From assembly GCF_018128285.1 (NCBI RefSeq), contig NZ_CP072380.1, positions 2,294,001 through 2,358,000 of the forward strand: a stretch of 64,000 nucleotides of DNA, written 5' to 3'. Below are positions 47,515 through 55,851 of this stretch, in pieces. The notes under the pieces were generated by a model. It was not told the origin of the DNA, made no database searches, and was given only the letters and a program-made list of their open reading frames with translations. This DNA comes from Atopobium sp. oral taxon 416 (GTDB lineage Bacteria; Actinomycetota; Coriobacteriia; Coriobacteriales; Atopobiaceae). Made by a program: the position numbers and the translations under genes. Position 1 is the first letter of the stretch. Every line of letters begins with the position of its first letter.

Positions 47515-48132
47515 TTATGCAATGAAGTTGCGGCGGTCATAGCACTCATGCTTCGGTGCGCCGAATTCTTTTGTTCCGAGCTCGATTGACTTCATCAGAA
47601 ACGCCATGTTGTGTGCCAGATTGCACACGACACCGATGCCCTCGGTGTCCTGCTGCACCTCACCGGGTGCAGAACCGAAGAGATCGTTCCAGTAGGTGCT
47701 CGTCGCGATCGGCATGCTGCTGATCGAGAAGAACTTGTTCAGCTGACCAAAAGTGGAGACGGTGCCCGCACGGCGTGCCACCGCGACAGCTGCCCCGACC
47801 TTCATCGAGGGATCGAAGTGAATACTGTAGAACAGGCGCTGCAGCAAGGCTTCTAGGGTCGCATTCGCTGAGGCATAGTAGACCGGGCTTGCAACGACAA
47901 GGCCGGCTGACTCCTCAAACTTCGGGGCGATCTCGTTGACAATATCGTCGAAGATGCACTTGCCAAGCTCAGTGCAGCGATGGCAGGCGATGCAGCCGCG
48001 GACATCCTTGGTGCCGACGCGGACCTCTTCTGATTCGATGCCCTCCTCGGCAAAGACATCCTCCATCCGCTCGAGCGCCACACTCGTATTCCCATGAAGC
48101 CTCGGGCTTCCGTTCAACAGCAATACCTTCAT
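47515..48132 (-). CDS. Flavodoxin-fold NAD(P)H-dependent FMN reductase / iron-sulfur flavoprotein
   Basis: The protein has 205 residues. The FMN-phosphate loop LLLNGSPRLHGNTSVALE opens the protein, and GCIACHRCTELGKCIFDD supplies a cysteine cluster typical of iron-sulfur flavoproteins and related reductases. SPVYYASANATLEALLQRLFY and the AVAVARRAGTVSTFGQLN stretch complete the flavodoxin fold. It probably moves electrons to quinones, nitro compounds or ferric chelates. The exact substrate is unknown. GGGAGAGGA precedes the ATG. Confidence 0.85.
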   Translation of the reverse strand: MKVLLLNGSPRLHGNTSVALERMEDVFAEEGIESEEVRVGTKDVRGCIACHRCTELGKCIFDDIVNEIAPKFEESAGLVVASPVYYASANATLEALLQRLFYSIHFDPSMKVGAAVAVARRAGTVSTFGQLNKFFSISSMPIATSTYWNDLFGSAPGEVQQDTEGIGVVCNLAHNMAFLMKSIELGTKEFGAPKHECYDRRNFIA

Positions 48133-48170
48133 GATGTTCCTCTCCCTTTTGCAGTAACCTAAATAAAACT

Positions 48171-49238
48171 TTACGCATTGTCCAATCTACCGGCAAGGAC
48201 GTTCCCCAATTCTTTCTTGTCCTTCTCACCGGTGAACAGTGCCTGATAGCGCTCTGTGAGGTCGTCAATCATCTCCTGATCCTGCGCCTCCACCATCTCT
48301 CTCAGCGCTTGGATCAACGCACGCTTTGCCAAGTGTGCGGGTTCCACATGCTCCTTCGCCCGGCGGAGCTTACGGCGTGCCTCTTTTGACTCCATCGACG
48401 AGAATTGCCCCGGGCGGTTAAAGATGTGATCGAGCCCATAGAGGAGACGATCCCCACTCGAAGTTACCTCGTCGTCGACAAAGTCACGCTCTAAGACTAG
48501 GTGCGCTGCACCGAACGGCGTGTTGCCCTTGTGGATCAGGTAGGTGCCGCGGAAGAAGTGATAGTGGCCCAAGGCAGTGGGCGTTGTGAGGAAAGCATAG
48601 CTCTCCTCGAGCGCCTGGGCCCCCTCACGCTCACGGTCCATATCGATCAGCATGCCCGCGCGGGAAACCAAGGTATCCCCGTCATAGGGATCCCAGGTGA
48701 TCGCTTCATCGATCGTCTTGAGGGCCTTGTCCATCTCATCTTTTTGCTGATATGCCTGCGACTGCAGGAACAGCGGGCCATAGCGAGGAGCAAAAGAGAA
48801 CGAAGCAACCTTGAATTTAGGGTCAAGCAGCTGAGCGAACTGCTCATCAACCGGATCCGAGAAGTCGTAGACACGGCCACCCCGCTTGTTGACTTGCTTC
48901 TCGAGATCGTTGCCGCCGTCGTCTTTCATCATATCGAACATCGCCTGAACGGTTTTGATCGCCTGATCGTAGTTTTCATTGATGAACGCGGCGAGTGCCT
49001 GATCATACTGGTCATAGAGGTCGTGGCTGAGGTCCTCGAGCTCCTCGATGATCTTTTTGCTCCGTACATCGGAGGCATTGATCGCGGTGTCGAGCCGCTG
49101 GTCCTCCTTCTCACGCTCTTTCTCCCGCTGTTTCATCGCGTGCTGTATCTCAAGCGCCTGGGTTCTCAGTCGTATCTCAGCTGCACTGTGGGGGCGGATC
49201 CCGGACAGCGAACGCGTGTTGTTCTGTGCATCAGCCAT
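48171..49238 (-). CDS. TPR-containing cytoplasmic protein of unknown function
   Basis: The protein has 355 residues. After a charged coiled coil (about 20-70), tetratricopeptide-like repeats are visible (AAFINENYDQAIKTVQAMFD, SQAYQQKDEMDKALKTIDEAITWDPYDGDTLVSRAGMLID read in parts). There is no signal peptide or membrane segment. TPR proteins act as scaffolds; the partner is unknown. It precedes the flavoprotein gene by 38 nt on the same strand, so they may be an operon. GAGG lies before the ATG. Confidence 0.75.
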   Translation of the reverse strand: MADAQNNTRSLSGIRPHSAAEIRLRTQALEIQHAMKQREKEREKEDQRLDTAINASDVRSKKIIEELEDLSHDLYDQYDQALAAFINENYDQAIKTVQAMFDMMKDDGGNDLEKQVNKRGGRVYDFSDPVDEQFAQLLDPKFKVASFSFAPRYGPLFLQSQAYQQKDEMDKALKTIDEAITWDPYDGDTLVSRAGMLIDMDREREGAQALEESYAFLTTPTALGHYHFFRGTYLIHKGNTPFGAAHLVLERDFVDDEVTSSGDRLLYGLDHIFNRPGQFSSMESKEARRKLRRAKEHVEPAHLAKRALIQALREMVEAQDQEMIDDLTERYQALFTGEKDKKELGNVLAGRLDNA

Positions 49239-49305
49239 ACCTGCTACCTCATCTACTCTTTAAGAAGTTGTGGCTCTCTAGCCTAGTTTATTCCAACTAC
49301 TTCCT

Positions 49306-49417
49306 TATCCAATCGGCATAGCGGGGTAGGATAGCGAAATGAGGAGAGAACATAGTTGATACACGAAGTCAGGAGAACCTCATGCATATGAAAAACGGAC
49401 AACCGGTCGATAAAAGC
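49306..49417. repeat. Long target-site duplication, left copy (112 bp)
   Basis: All 112 bases are identical to 51404-51515. The repeat contains the promoter region, ribosome binding site AGGAG and first 12 codons (MHMKNGQPVDKS) of the Nudix gene. It directly abuts the IS1634-type element. Long direct repeats are a known trait of the IS1634 family. Confidence 0.93.
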
Positions 49418-49475
49418 CCGTCTTTAGCGTTTAGCACCACGATTCTTCAGGACCCGGGACATGGCCCGGAACCGC

Positions 49476-49502
49476 AAAAGCCAGCCCTGAGCTGGCTTTT
49501 TT
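49476..49502 (+). terminator. Terminator inside the IS left end
   Basis: AAAAGCCAGC-(5 nt)-GCTGGCTTTT then TT. It would stop transcription coming from the duplicated Nudix promoter, a common way for an IS to avoid read-in. Confidence 0.8.
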
Positions 49503-49587
49503 ATACTCCGATGCTTGATCTGTGGGGAATTTCCTGGCGTCATCTATATACGGTGCTATGGTGCTTTCGTCTGACAGGGAGTGGCAG

Positions 49588-51358
49588 ATGGCCTACTTCC
49601 TCAAGCAGACGCGCAACAAAGAAAGGGCTCTATCTCCAGATCTACGAGAGCCACTGGGACCCCGAGCGAAGGCATACCACGAACAGGTCGGTGAAGGCCC
49701 TGGGCTACGAGGACGAGCTGATGGAGAAGGGCATAGAGGATCCCGTCTCCCATTACAAGCGCGAGGTGGCCCGCATGAATGCCGAGCGGAAGGCCGGCAT
49801 GGAGAGGGAGAGGGTGCGGGAGATCTCCGATGCCCCCGACGCAAGGCACCTCGGCCACTTCGCCCTGAAGGCAGAGGACACGGCGCTTGTAGCTGCAGGC
49901 GACATGGCCCTGCTGCAGGCGCCCTCGGGCTTGCGCTTCTCGCTGCACGATCTCCTCTCCTCGCTCGTCTATGCGAGGGCCATGGCCCCCTGCTCGAAGC
50001 TCAGGACCTTCAAGGACGTACTGCCCCAGATGGAGGGCGTGGACGCATCCTTCACCCTGGACCAGCTCTGAGACGGGCTCGCCTATCTGGGCGATGAGTA
50101 CGACAAGGTCGTCGAGATCTACAATGCGCACGTGGATGCCCTCTTCGGCCACGACATGTCCTTGGCCTACTTCGATTGCACGAACTTCTACTTCGAGATC
50201 GACCACAAGGACTCCTTCAGGAGGAAGGGCCCCTCGAAGGAGCACAGGCCGGAGCCGACAGTCGCAATGGGCCTTCTCCTCGACGCCAACTGCATCCCGG
50301 TGGCCATGAGCCTGTTTCCCGGAAACGAGAGCGACAGGCCGCAGCTCGGAAGGTGCATCGCCCAGATGAAGGAGAGGGGCTCCATATCCGGCAGGACCGT
50401 GAGGGTCGCCGACAAGGGGCTCAGCTGCGCAGCCAACATCGCGGAGGCCGTGCTTGCAGGGGACGGCTACATCTTCTCGAAGTCGGTGAAGGCGCTCCCT
50501 GCCAAGGAGCGCACGTGGGCGCTCTCGGGGGACGGCTGGACGGATGTCCCCGACGGGAAGGGCGAGACATCGTTTCGCTACAAGGTGGCCGACGGCGACT
50601 TCGAGTACACGGTAGAGGGAGAGGACGGAAGGAAGAGGAAGGTCAGCCTCCCCGAGAGGCACGTCGTCACGTACAGCCCCTCGCTTGCCAGGAAACAGAC
50701 CTGCGAGATAAGCCAGCAGGTGGAGAAGGCAAGGGCGCTTAAGGCGGCAGCGGCGAAGAGGTCCGACTACGGCGACAGCGCCAAGTACGTCACATACTCC
50801 CCCGTCGACGCCGAGGGCGAGCTCAGGGAGGACATGAAGGTCGCGGCCATGCTCAACCACGAGGCGATCAGGAAGGCCAGGGCCCTTGCCGGCTACAACA
50901 TGATCGTGACCTCGGAGACCAGGATGGACCCTCTGGCCATATACAGCACCTACCACAGGCTCTGGAGGATCGAGGAGAGCTTCAGGGTGATGAAGTCCAA
51001 GCTCGATGCGAGGCCCGTCTATCTTCAGAGGCAGAGCACAATCACGGGCCACTTCCTCGTCTGCTACATCGCCGTGCTGCTCATGAGGCTCCTGCAGATG
51101 AAGGTGCTGGGAGATAGGTTCTCCTCCAAGGACATCATGGGGCTCTGTCGCGGCCTCGATGTGTGCCGCACCTCGGAGAGGAGGTATGCCAACATATCCA
51201 GGAGAAGCCCCATCATCGAAGAGCTGGCGTCAAGGACAGGGCCTCCGCTGCTGCACTTCAACCTCACCGAAGGCGACGTGAAGGCGATCTCCTCCTGCAC
51301 GCTCTCCATGCTGCGCGGTGAAGGGAAGGGCCCCTCTGCCGGCAGGAAGCGCGGCTGA
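49588..51358 (+). pseudogene. IS1634-family (IS4 superfamily) transposase with one frameshift and one UGA
   Basis: ATG 49588 starts MAYFLKQTRNK; the frame must change near 49620 to continue KKGLYLQIYESHWDP...KALGYEDEL. A TGA at 50069-50071 (DQL-stop-DGLAYLGDEYDKV) interrupts it; the last 408 residues are open. DDE landmarks: LAYFDCTNFYFEIDHKD, VADKGLSCAANI and YHRLWRIEESFRVMKSKLDA. It would have ~590 residues if read through. It is probably inactive, unless recoding occurs. Confidence 0.85.
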
Positions 51359-51403
51359 GGGGCCTCATAGCACCATATCGGGGATCGAAAAACCAAAGTC
51401 CGG

Positions 51404-51515
51404 TATCCAATCGGCATAGCGGGGTAGGATAGCGAAATGAGGAGAGAACATAGTTGATACACGAAGTCAGGAGAACCTCATGCATATGAAAAACGGACAA
51501 CCGGTCGATAAAAGC
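51404..51515. repeat. Long target-site duplication, right copy (112 bp)
   Basis: Identical to 49306-49417. This copy supplies the promoter and start of the intact Nudix gene. Confidence 0.93.
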
Positions 51516-52118
51516 GGTCTGACAGAAGCAGAATTCTTAGCCTCCTACACCTCCAAGGATTATCCCGCCCCGTCGCTCACAGCGGATATCTGCGTCTTCC
51601 GCATCCATAGGCAGCACTTAGAGTTGTTACTCGTCCGCCGAGGCGGCCATCCCTGCATCGGCCAGTGGGCGACGCCGGGCGGTTTCGTCAATCCCAATGA
51701 GACCGCCGATGAGACTGCAGCACGTGAACTCGCAGAGGAGACCCATGTCAAAAGTCTGAAGCTCGAGCCAATCATGCTGCTCTCTACCCCCGGTCGTGAC
51801 CCCAGAGGTTGGGTCGTCTCCAATGCCTTTGTCGCCCTCGACGACACGGGCGCAATCGCTGAGGCAGGCGACGACGCAGCACAGACTCAGTGGTTCCGTG
51901 TCACTGCCCATAAGGAAGGTGACCACACACAGCTGACGCTCCACGGTAAAGACGAAGAGCTGTCCTCTGACTTTGCTATCACGCATCTTCCGGTGTCCGG
52001 GCACCTCTGGGCCACCGATGCCAACGGCAAGGGCTTAGCCTTTGACCATGCAAGCTCAATCGCGCAGGCATGGCTCACCCTCCCCGAAAAGCTCCGTGAG
52101 CTCAGCTTGAAAGACTAA
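51480..52118 (+). CDS. Nudix hydrolase
   Basis: The protein has 212 residues from ATG 51480 (AGGAG 6 nt upstream, inside the duplicated region). The Nudix box GGFVNPNETADETAARELAEE is followed by THV instead of the usual xGU. After it comes the YjhB/ADP-ribose-pyrophosphatase-like beta region (LLSTPGRDPRGWVVSNAFVAL). It hydrolyses a nucleoside diphosphate linked to some group; the substrate is unknown. The 3' end overlaps the convergent ABC-F gene by 17 nt. Confidence 0.88.
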   Translation: MHMKNGQPVDKSGLTEAEFLASYTSKDYPAPSLTADICVFRIHRQHLELLLVRRGGHPCIGQWATPGGFVNPNETADETAARELAEETHVKSLKLEPIMLLSTPGRDPRGWVVSNAFVALDDTGAIAEAGDDAAQTQWFRVTAHKEGDHTQLTLHGKDEELSSDFAITHLPVSGHLWATDANGKGLAFDHASSIAQAWLTLPEKLRELSLKD

Positions 52119-53598
52119 GCCGCGAATTGCCTGTCTCATCCTGCTCGATCTCCCAGCGCACGGTACACACTTCCTGAAGCAACGTCTGATCGTGTGAGAT
52201 CAACACGACTGCCCCAGGAAAAGCCTGCAGTACATGGGAAAGCGCCTCGATTGAGTGGATATCTAGGTGATTCGTCGGCTCATCAAGTATCAGCAGTGCC
52301 GGATCCTGCAGCACTGCGAGCGCGAGGCAGAGCTTCCTCAGCTCCCCGGGGCTTAGAGCTTCCCCTTCCAGGAAAGTCTCCGGGCGTGCATTGAGCTGTG
52401 CCGCCACCGACAGCACCTGTCCGCACTCACGATCAGACAATTCATGCAACTGGTTCAGCACCGCAGAGCGCTGCGGTGCTTTCAGCTCCTGAGGCAAGAC
52501 TAAGGTAGCGATATCGTCCGGTACAGCCTTAATCAGTACTCGTGCCAGTGTCGTCTTCCCTACCCCGTTGGCTCCCATCAGGGCAATCTTGTCGGAGGAC
52601 CCCACATATAGCTCAGATATGGAGACACCCGTCTCAGCGTCCGGACCAAAGGGTATGGTCTGGCTCTCCAAGTGCACGAGCACCGAGCGAGCGGCACGGT
52701 GCCCGAACGTGGGGATTTCACCGTTGTACTTGCCCTGCGGCCGTGTGTGGGCATCACGCTCCAGCTTCCCGAGGCGGCTGTTCAATGCAGAAACCTGCCG
52801 GGTAAGGATACCGTCCTTGCTCGTAGCTTTGGCATGGTTCGCTTTTTCTCGGGCATCGGAATCTCGGGGAGAGGCCTTCGGAGACCGTCCTTTCTTCTGG
52901 GCAGCCTTTGCACGTGTCTGTTCCCGTACTGCTTTAATTCGGACAAGCTCGCGCCGTTCCTTAAGGTAGTCACGGTTACGGTTGAGCGCCGCCTTCCGGC
53001 GCTCTTCTACTCCTTGCTCGTAGGTGCCATGGATGAGCTCCATGGCACCTGCGTCGATAAAAAGGCAATTCTGAGTGATTACATTGAGCAAAGCCCGATC
53101 ATGGGAGATCAAAAGGCCGATACCAGAAAAGCCCCGCAGTGCCTCAGCGACTGCCTGTCTCGAGGGAAGATCTAGGTGGTTGGTCGGCTCATCTACGATT
53201 AAGACATCCGGTTGCTGCCAGAGCGCCAATGCGATCTGTATGCGCTTCTTTTGCCCTGCAGAGAGCGTATCATAGCGCCAGAGCCATTCGTCCTCAATAG
53301 AGAGTATCTCCCGCACCTCCAGGGCTTCTTGTCCATAGTCACAGGCAAAATCGGAAAGCGCTCGAGGTACTTCTGAGGTATCTTGCTCTGCCAGTGCCAC
53401 CACAAGCTTGGGGGCGATCGACCCTGCATCCGGCGTGAGCGTGCCGGCGATCAGATGTGCCAGCGTAGTCTTGCCGCATCCGTTATCCCCGATCAGGGCC
53501 GTCCACCCCTGTGAAAACGTGAGATTGACGTCGTTGAAAAGCGCCTCAGGGCTGTCAGGATAGGTATAGGAAAGGTGGGAAATAGTAAGTTGAGTCAT
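52102..53598 (-). CDS. ABC-F family ATPase (ribosome-associated type)
   Basis: The protein has 498 residues from ATG 53596-53598. Two ATPase domains without membrane segments: GDNGCGKTTL, LSAGQKKRI-type signature and LIVDEPTNHLDLPS in the first; GANGVGKTTL, LSPGELRKL and LILDEPTNHLDIHS in the second. A long basic, coiled linker (RNRDYLKERRELVRIKAVREQTRAKAAQKKGRSP in parts) joins them. ABC-F proteins act on ribosomes, in translation control or antibiotic resistance. Which applies here is not evident. Confidence 0.88.
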   Translation of the reverse strand: MTQLTISHLSYTYPDSPEALFNDVNLTFSQGWTALIGDNGCGKTTLAHLIAGTLTPDAGSIAPKLVVALAEQDTSEVPRALSDFACDYGQEALEVREILSIEDEWLWRYDTLSAGQKKRIQIALALWQQPDVLIVDEPTNHLDLPSRQAVAEALRGFSGIGLLISHDRALLNVITQNCLFIDAGAMELIHGTYEQGVEERRKAALNRNRDYLKERRELVRIKAVREQTRAKAAQKKGRSPKASPRDSDAREKANHAKATSKDGILTRQVSALNSRLGKLERDAHTRPQGKYNGEIPTFGHRAARSVLVHLESQTIPFGPDAETGVSISELYVGSSDKIALMGANGVGKTTLARVLIKAVPDDIATLVLPQELKAPQRSAVLNQLHELSDRECGQVLSVAAQLNARPETFLEGEALSPGELRKLCLALAVLQDPALLILDEPTNHLDIHSIEALSHVLQAFPGAVVLISHDQTLLQEVCTVRWEIEQDETGNSRLSLSS

Positions 53599-53954
53599 GC
53601 AAACCTCGCAAACACATCTAACAATCAACAAAAAACAACAGATGATCGCCTTGAAAAGACGTGCTTACTTGCGCAAGTTTGCAGCCTCCTTATTCAGAGC
53701 CGTCGTGTAGTACGTCCCGTACTGGTCTTATGGCCGAAGCTATTGTATCGAAACCACAGAGCGCTGCAAATGCCTCTACAAGGTCCCCATATCGCGGCGC
53801 AATATGGTTGCCTCATAATATTTTCCGCTCTCACGTACTGATTGTGAGTACAATGTTCTATATTGCTAGCTCGAATATACGGGCGTTTTACTTGTCTACA
53901 CACGAGAAAGGGCCATCGATGAAACCTCGACCTCACAGTCGATAACCCCTCGGT
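53599..53954. other. Long upstream region of the MgtE-like gene
   Basis: About 355 nt between the divergent ABC-F and MgtE-like genes. It holds a small palindrome (TTGCGCAA near 53670) and AT-rich promoter-like stretches near 53850-53880, and a stem TCGAC/GTCGA near 53927-53942. No gene is seen, and none of the known Mg or Mn riboswitch cores is recognised. Confidence 0.4.
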
Positions 53955-54007
53955 GCTCCTTGAGCGGGTGCCGCGGGGTACCCGAAACCAAACACCCATC
54001 AAGGAGC
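53955..54007 (+). promoter_or_regulatory. RNA structure sequestering the ribosome binding site of the MgtE-like gene
   Basis: GCTCCTTGA (53955-53963) pairs with TCAAGGAGC (53999-54007), and inside it GGGTG (53966-53970) with CACCC (53993-53997). The second arm contains AAGGAG, the only ribosome binding site for the ATG at 54015. A competing pairing (CGGGT 53965-53969 with ACCCG 53980-53984) would open the inner stem. This looks like a translational switch; the signal is unknown. Confidence 0.6.
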
Positions 54008-54014
54008 CCCAAGT

Positions 54015-55844
54015 ATGATCTATCTCTCCCAACTCCTCGGCAACCCGGTCTACGACGTCGATGGTGAAAATATCGGTCGCGTCAACGATCTGGGCATCGC
54101 GACAGGCGAAGTATTCCCACGGGTTACCTCGCTCGCAATCGAGGGTCCCAGTCGTACTCCGTTCATGCTATCGTGGCGCAAATACGTCGACACATATAAC
54201 GAACACGAAGTCCGACTGAACGTGATCAAGACCGATACCCGCTTCAGCTATCTACAACCCGACGAGATCCTGATGTCGCGCGACCTGCTCAACAAGCAGA
54301 TCGTTGATACGCGGGGCGTCCGTGTCGTGCGCGTCAATGACCTCAAACTTTCAGATACCAATTCTTCCCAGCTGCGGCTGCTCGGTGCCGAGGTCGGTAT
54401 CCGCGGCCTCCTGCGGGCTCTCTCCCCGAAGCTTGAGCGCTTTGTCTTGAAGATCGCCCATGCGCTCGGCAAGGACATCCCCGAGAAGATCATCGCCTGG
54501 AACTACATGGACCTGCTCGACCGTGACCTTTCCGATGTGAAGCTCTCCGTCACCCACAAGACACTCGACGATATGCATCCGGCTGACATCGCAGACATCA
54601 TCGAACGACTCGATCCGAGGCTCCGTGGTCAGATCTTCGCCCAGCTCGATGCAGAGCAGAAGGCCGGCACCATCTCTGAGTTCGACGACGACACGATCGC
54701 CGCCGACATCATGTCTGGCATGAACGACTCCGATGCTTCCCAAATGCTCTCTGAGATGGGCCCGGACGATGCAGCTGAATTGGTCAGTGAGCTCGATTAC
54801 GACAAGGCAGAGAAACTGCTGCGCCTGATGGGTGTCAAAGAGCAGCGCGCCGTGCGTCAGCTCTTGGGCTACAAAGAGGACACCGCAGGTAGAATCATGA
54901 CATCCGAGGTGGTAGATCTCTACGAAGGGGACACCGTCGAGGACACCCTCCAAGTGATCCGAAACCTCGACGAGGACTTTGAGACGGTCACCTACATCTA
55001 TATCAAAGACAGAGAGGACCGCCTGAGCGGTGTGATCCCCCTTAAGACTCTGCTGCTCGCTGATCACACGTCCTACCTCAAAGACATTGCCGAAACCGAA
55101 GACATCAAGACTGTGAGCCCCGACGACGACCAGGAGGAAGTCGCTGACGATATCGTCAAGTACAACCTGCTCGCAATGCCGGTCGTCGACGACAAGCACC
55201 ACCTGCTTGGTATCGTCACAGTCGATGACGCCCTCGATGTCTTAAACGAAGAGCACGCCGAGGACCTGCAGATTGCAGGCGCCGGCCACAACGATACCTC
55301 CTCCGAAGGCCGCACCGGCGATCTCACCTGGCTGCTGCGCAATGGGGCTTGGTTCCTGGTATGGATGATCGGCGTCCTGATCCTTTCCGCAGTACTGCAC
55401 GACCACATCCCTCAACTCGATGTGATCACGCTTGCCTTCTGCATGCCAATCGCAGTGATCGCGGGAAACGACGCTGCAGCCTACGTCACGAAGAACTACT
55501 TCGAATATGATTCGGACGAAGATGCGCCGTCTACCTTAGGCATGGTCTTTAAGGGTGTAGGCTTAGGCCTGCTCGTCGCTTTCTTTATCGTGCTTGTCGC
55601 CGGCAGCATTGTGACCGGCCTCATGGGGGCAACCCCCGAACTCACCGCACGCGGTGTCGGCGCCGCAGCAACAGCAGCCTTTATCTGTTTCGCGCTCTCC
55701 CCGGCAGTCTTAGCCTGGATCAGAAAACGCGACGAAGACAATAAGGACACCTCCGGTGCAACGATGGCGGTACTCTACATGATCCTGTCGCTTGCGATCT
55801 TCTTCGCCTACGTCTCTATCTCACTCTTCGCAGTGGGAGCGTGA
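54015..55844 (+). CDS. MgtE-like CBS-domain magnesium transporter with N-terminal PRC-barrel domains
   Basis: The protein has 609 residues. Order: two PRC-barrel-like units (IYLSQLLGNPVYDVDGENIGRVNDLGI; SRDLLNKQIVDTRGVRVVRVNDLKL), an MgtE N-domain (HPADIADIIERLDPRLRGQIFAQLD... MLSEMGPDDAAELVSEL), two CBS domains (RIMTSEVVDLYEGDTVEDTL; KTVSPDDDQEEVADDIVKYNLLAMPVVD) and a divergent membrane part of about five helices (FCMPIAVIAGNDAAAYVTK). The MgtE-type N+CBS module senses Mg in the cytoplasm. It is followed 7 nt later by an NRAMP-related transporter. Confidence 0.85.
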   Translation: MIYLSQLLGNPVYDVDGENIGRVNDLGIATGEVFPRVTSLAIEGPSRTPFMLSWRKYVDTYNEHEVRLNVIKTDTRFSYLQPDEILMSRDLLNKQIVDTRGVRVVRVNDLKLSDTNSSQLRLLGAEVGIRGLLRALSPKLERFVLKIAHALGKDIPEKIIAWNYMDLLDRDLSDVKLSVTHKTLDDMHPADIADIIERLDPRLRGQIFAQLDAEQKAGTISEFDDDTIAADIMSGMNDSDASQMLSEMGPDDAAELVSELDYDKAEKLLRLMGVKEQRAVRQLLGYKEDTAGRIMTSEVVDLYEGDTVEDTLQVIRNLDEDFETVTYIYIKDREDRLSGVIPLKTLLLADHTSYLKDIAETEDIKTVSPDDDQEEVADDIVKYNLLAMPVVDDKHHLLGIVTVDDALDVLNEEHAEDLQIAGAGHNDTSSEGRTGDLTWLLRNGAWFLVWMIGVLILSAVLHDHIPQLDVITLAFCMPIAVIAGNDAAAYVTKNYFEYDSDEDAPSTLGMVFKGVGLGLLVAFFIVLVAGSIVTGLMGATPELTARGVGAAATAAFICFALSPAVLAWIRKRDEDNKDTSGATMAVLYMILSLAIFFAYVSISLFAVGA

Positions 55845-55851
55845 GCGCGCT

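Larger units (their letters stand above)
49418..51403 (+). mobile_element. IS1634-type insertion sequence
   Basis: This 1986-bp element begins CCGTCTTTAGCGTTT and ends AAAACCAAAGTCCGG, weak terminal repeats. It is flanked by the 112-bp duplication. Inside are a terminator hairpin at the left (49476-49502) and one transposase gene on the plus strand. Its insertion in the Nudix gene copied the gene's start region and left an intact gene on the right side. Confidence 0.9.

Noticed and set aside
31898-51358. Genome-wide recoding of UAG or UGA
   Set aside because: Interrupted frames are nearly all in decaying elements, while clear housekeeping genes end normally at TAG, TGA and TAA. Local decay is simpler.
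53599-54014. M-box or yybP-ykoY riboswitch before the MgtE-like gene
   Set aside because: The conserved core sequences of those classes are not visible; only a binding-site-sequestering stem is supported.
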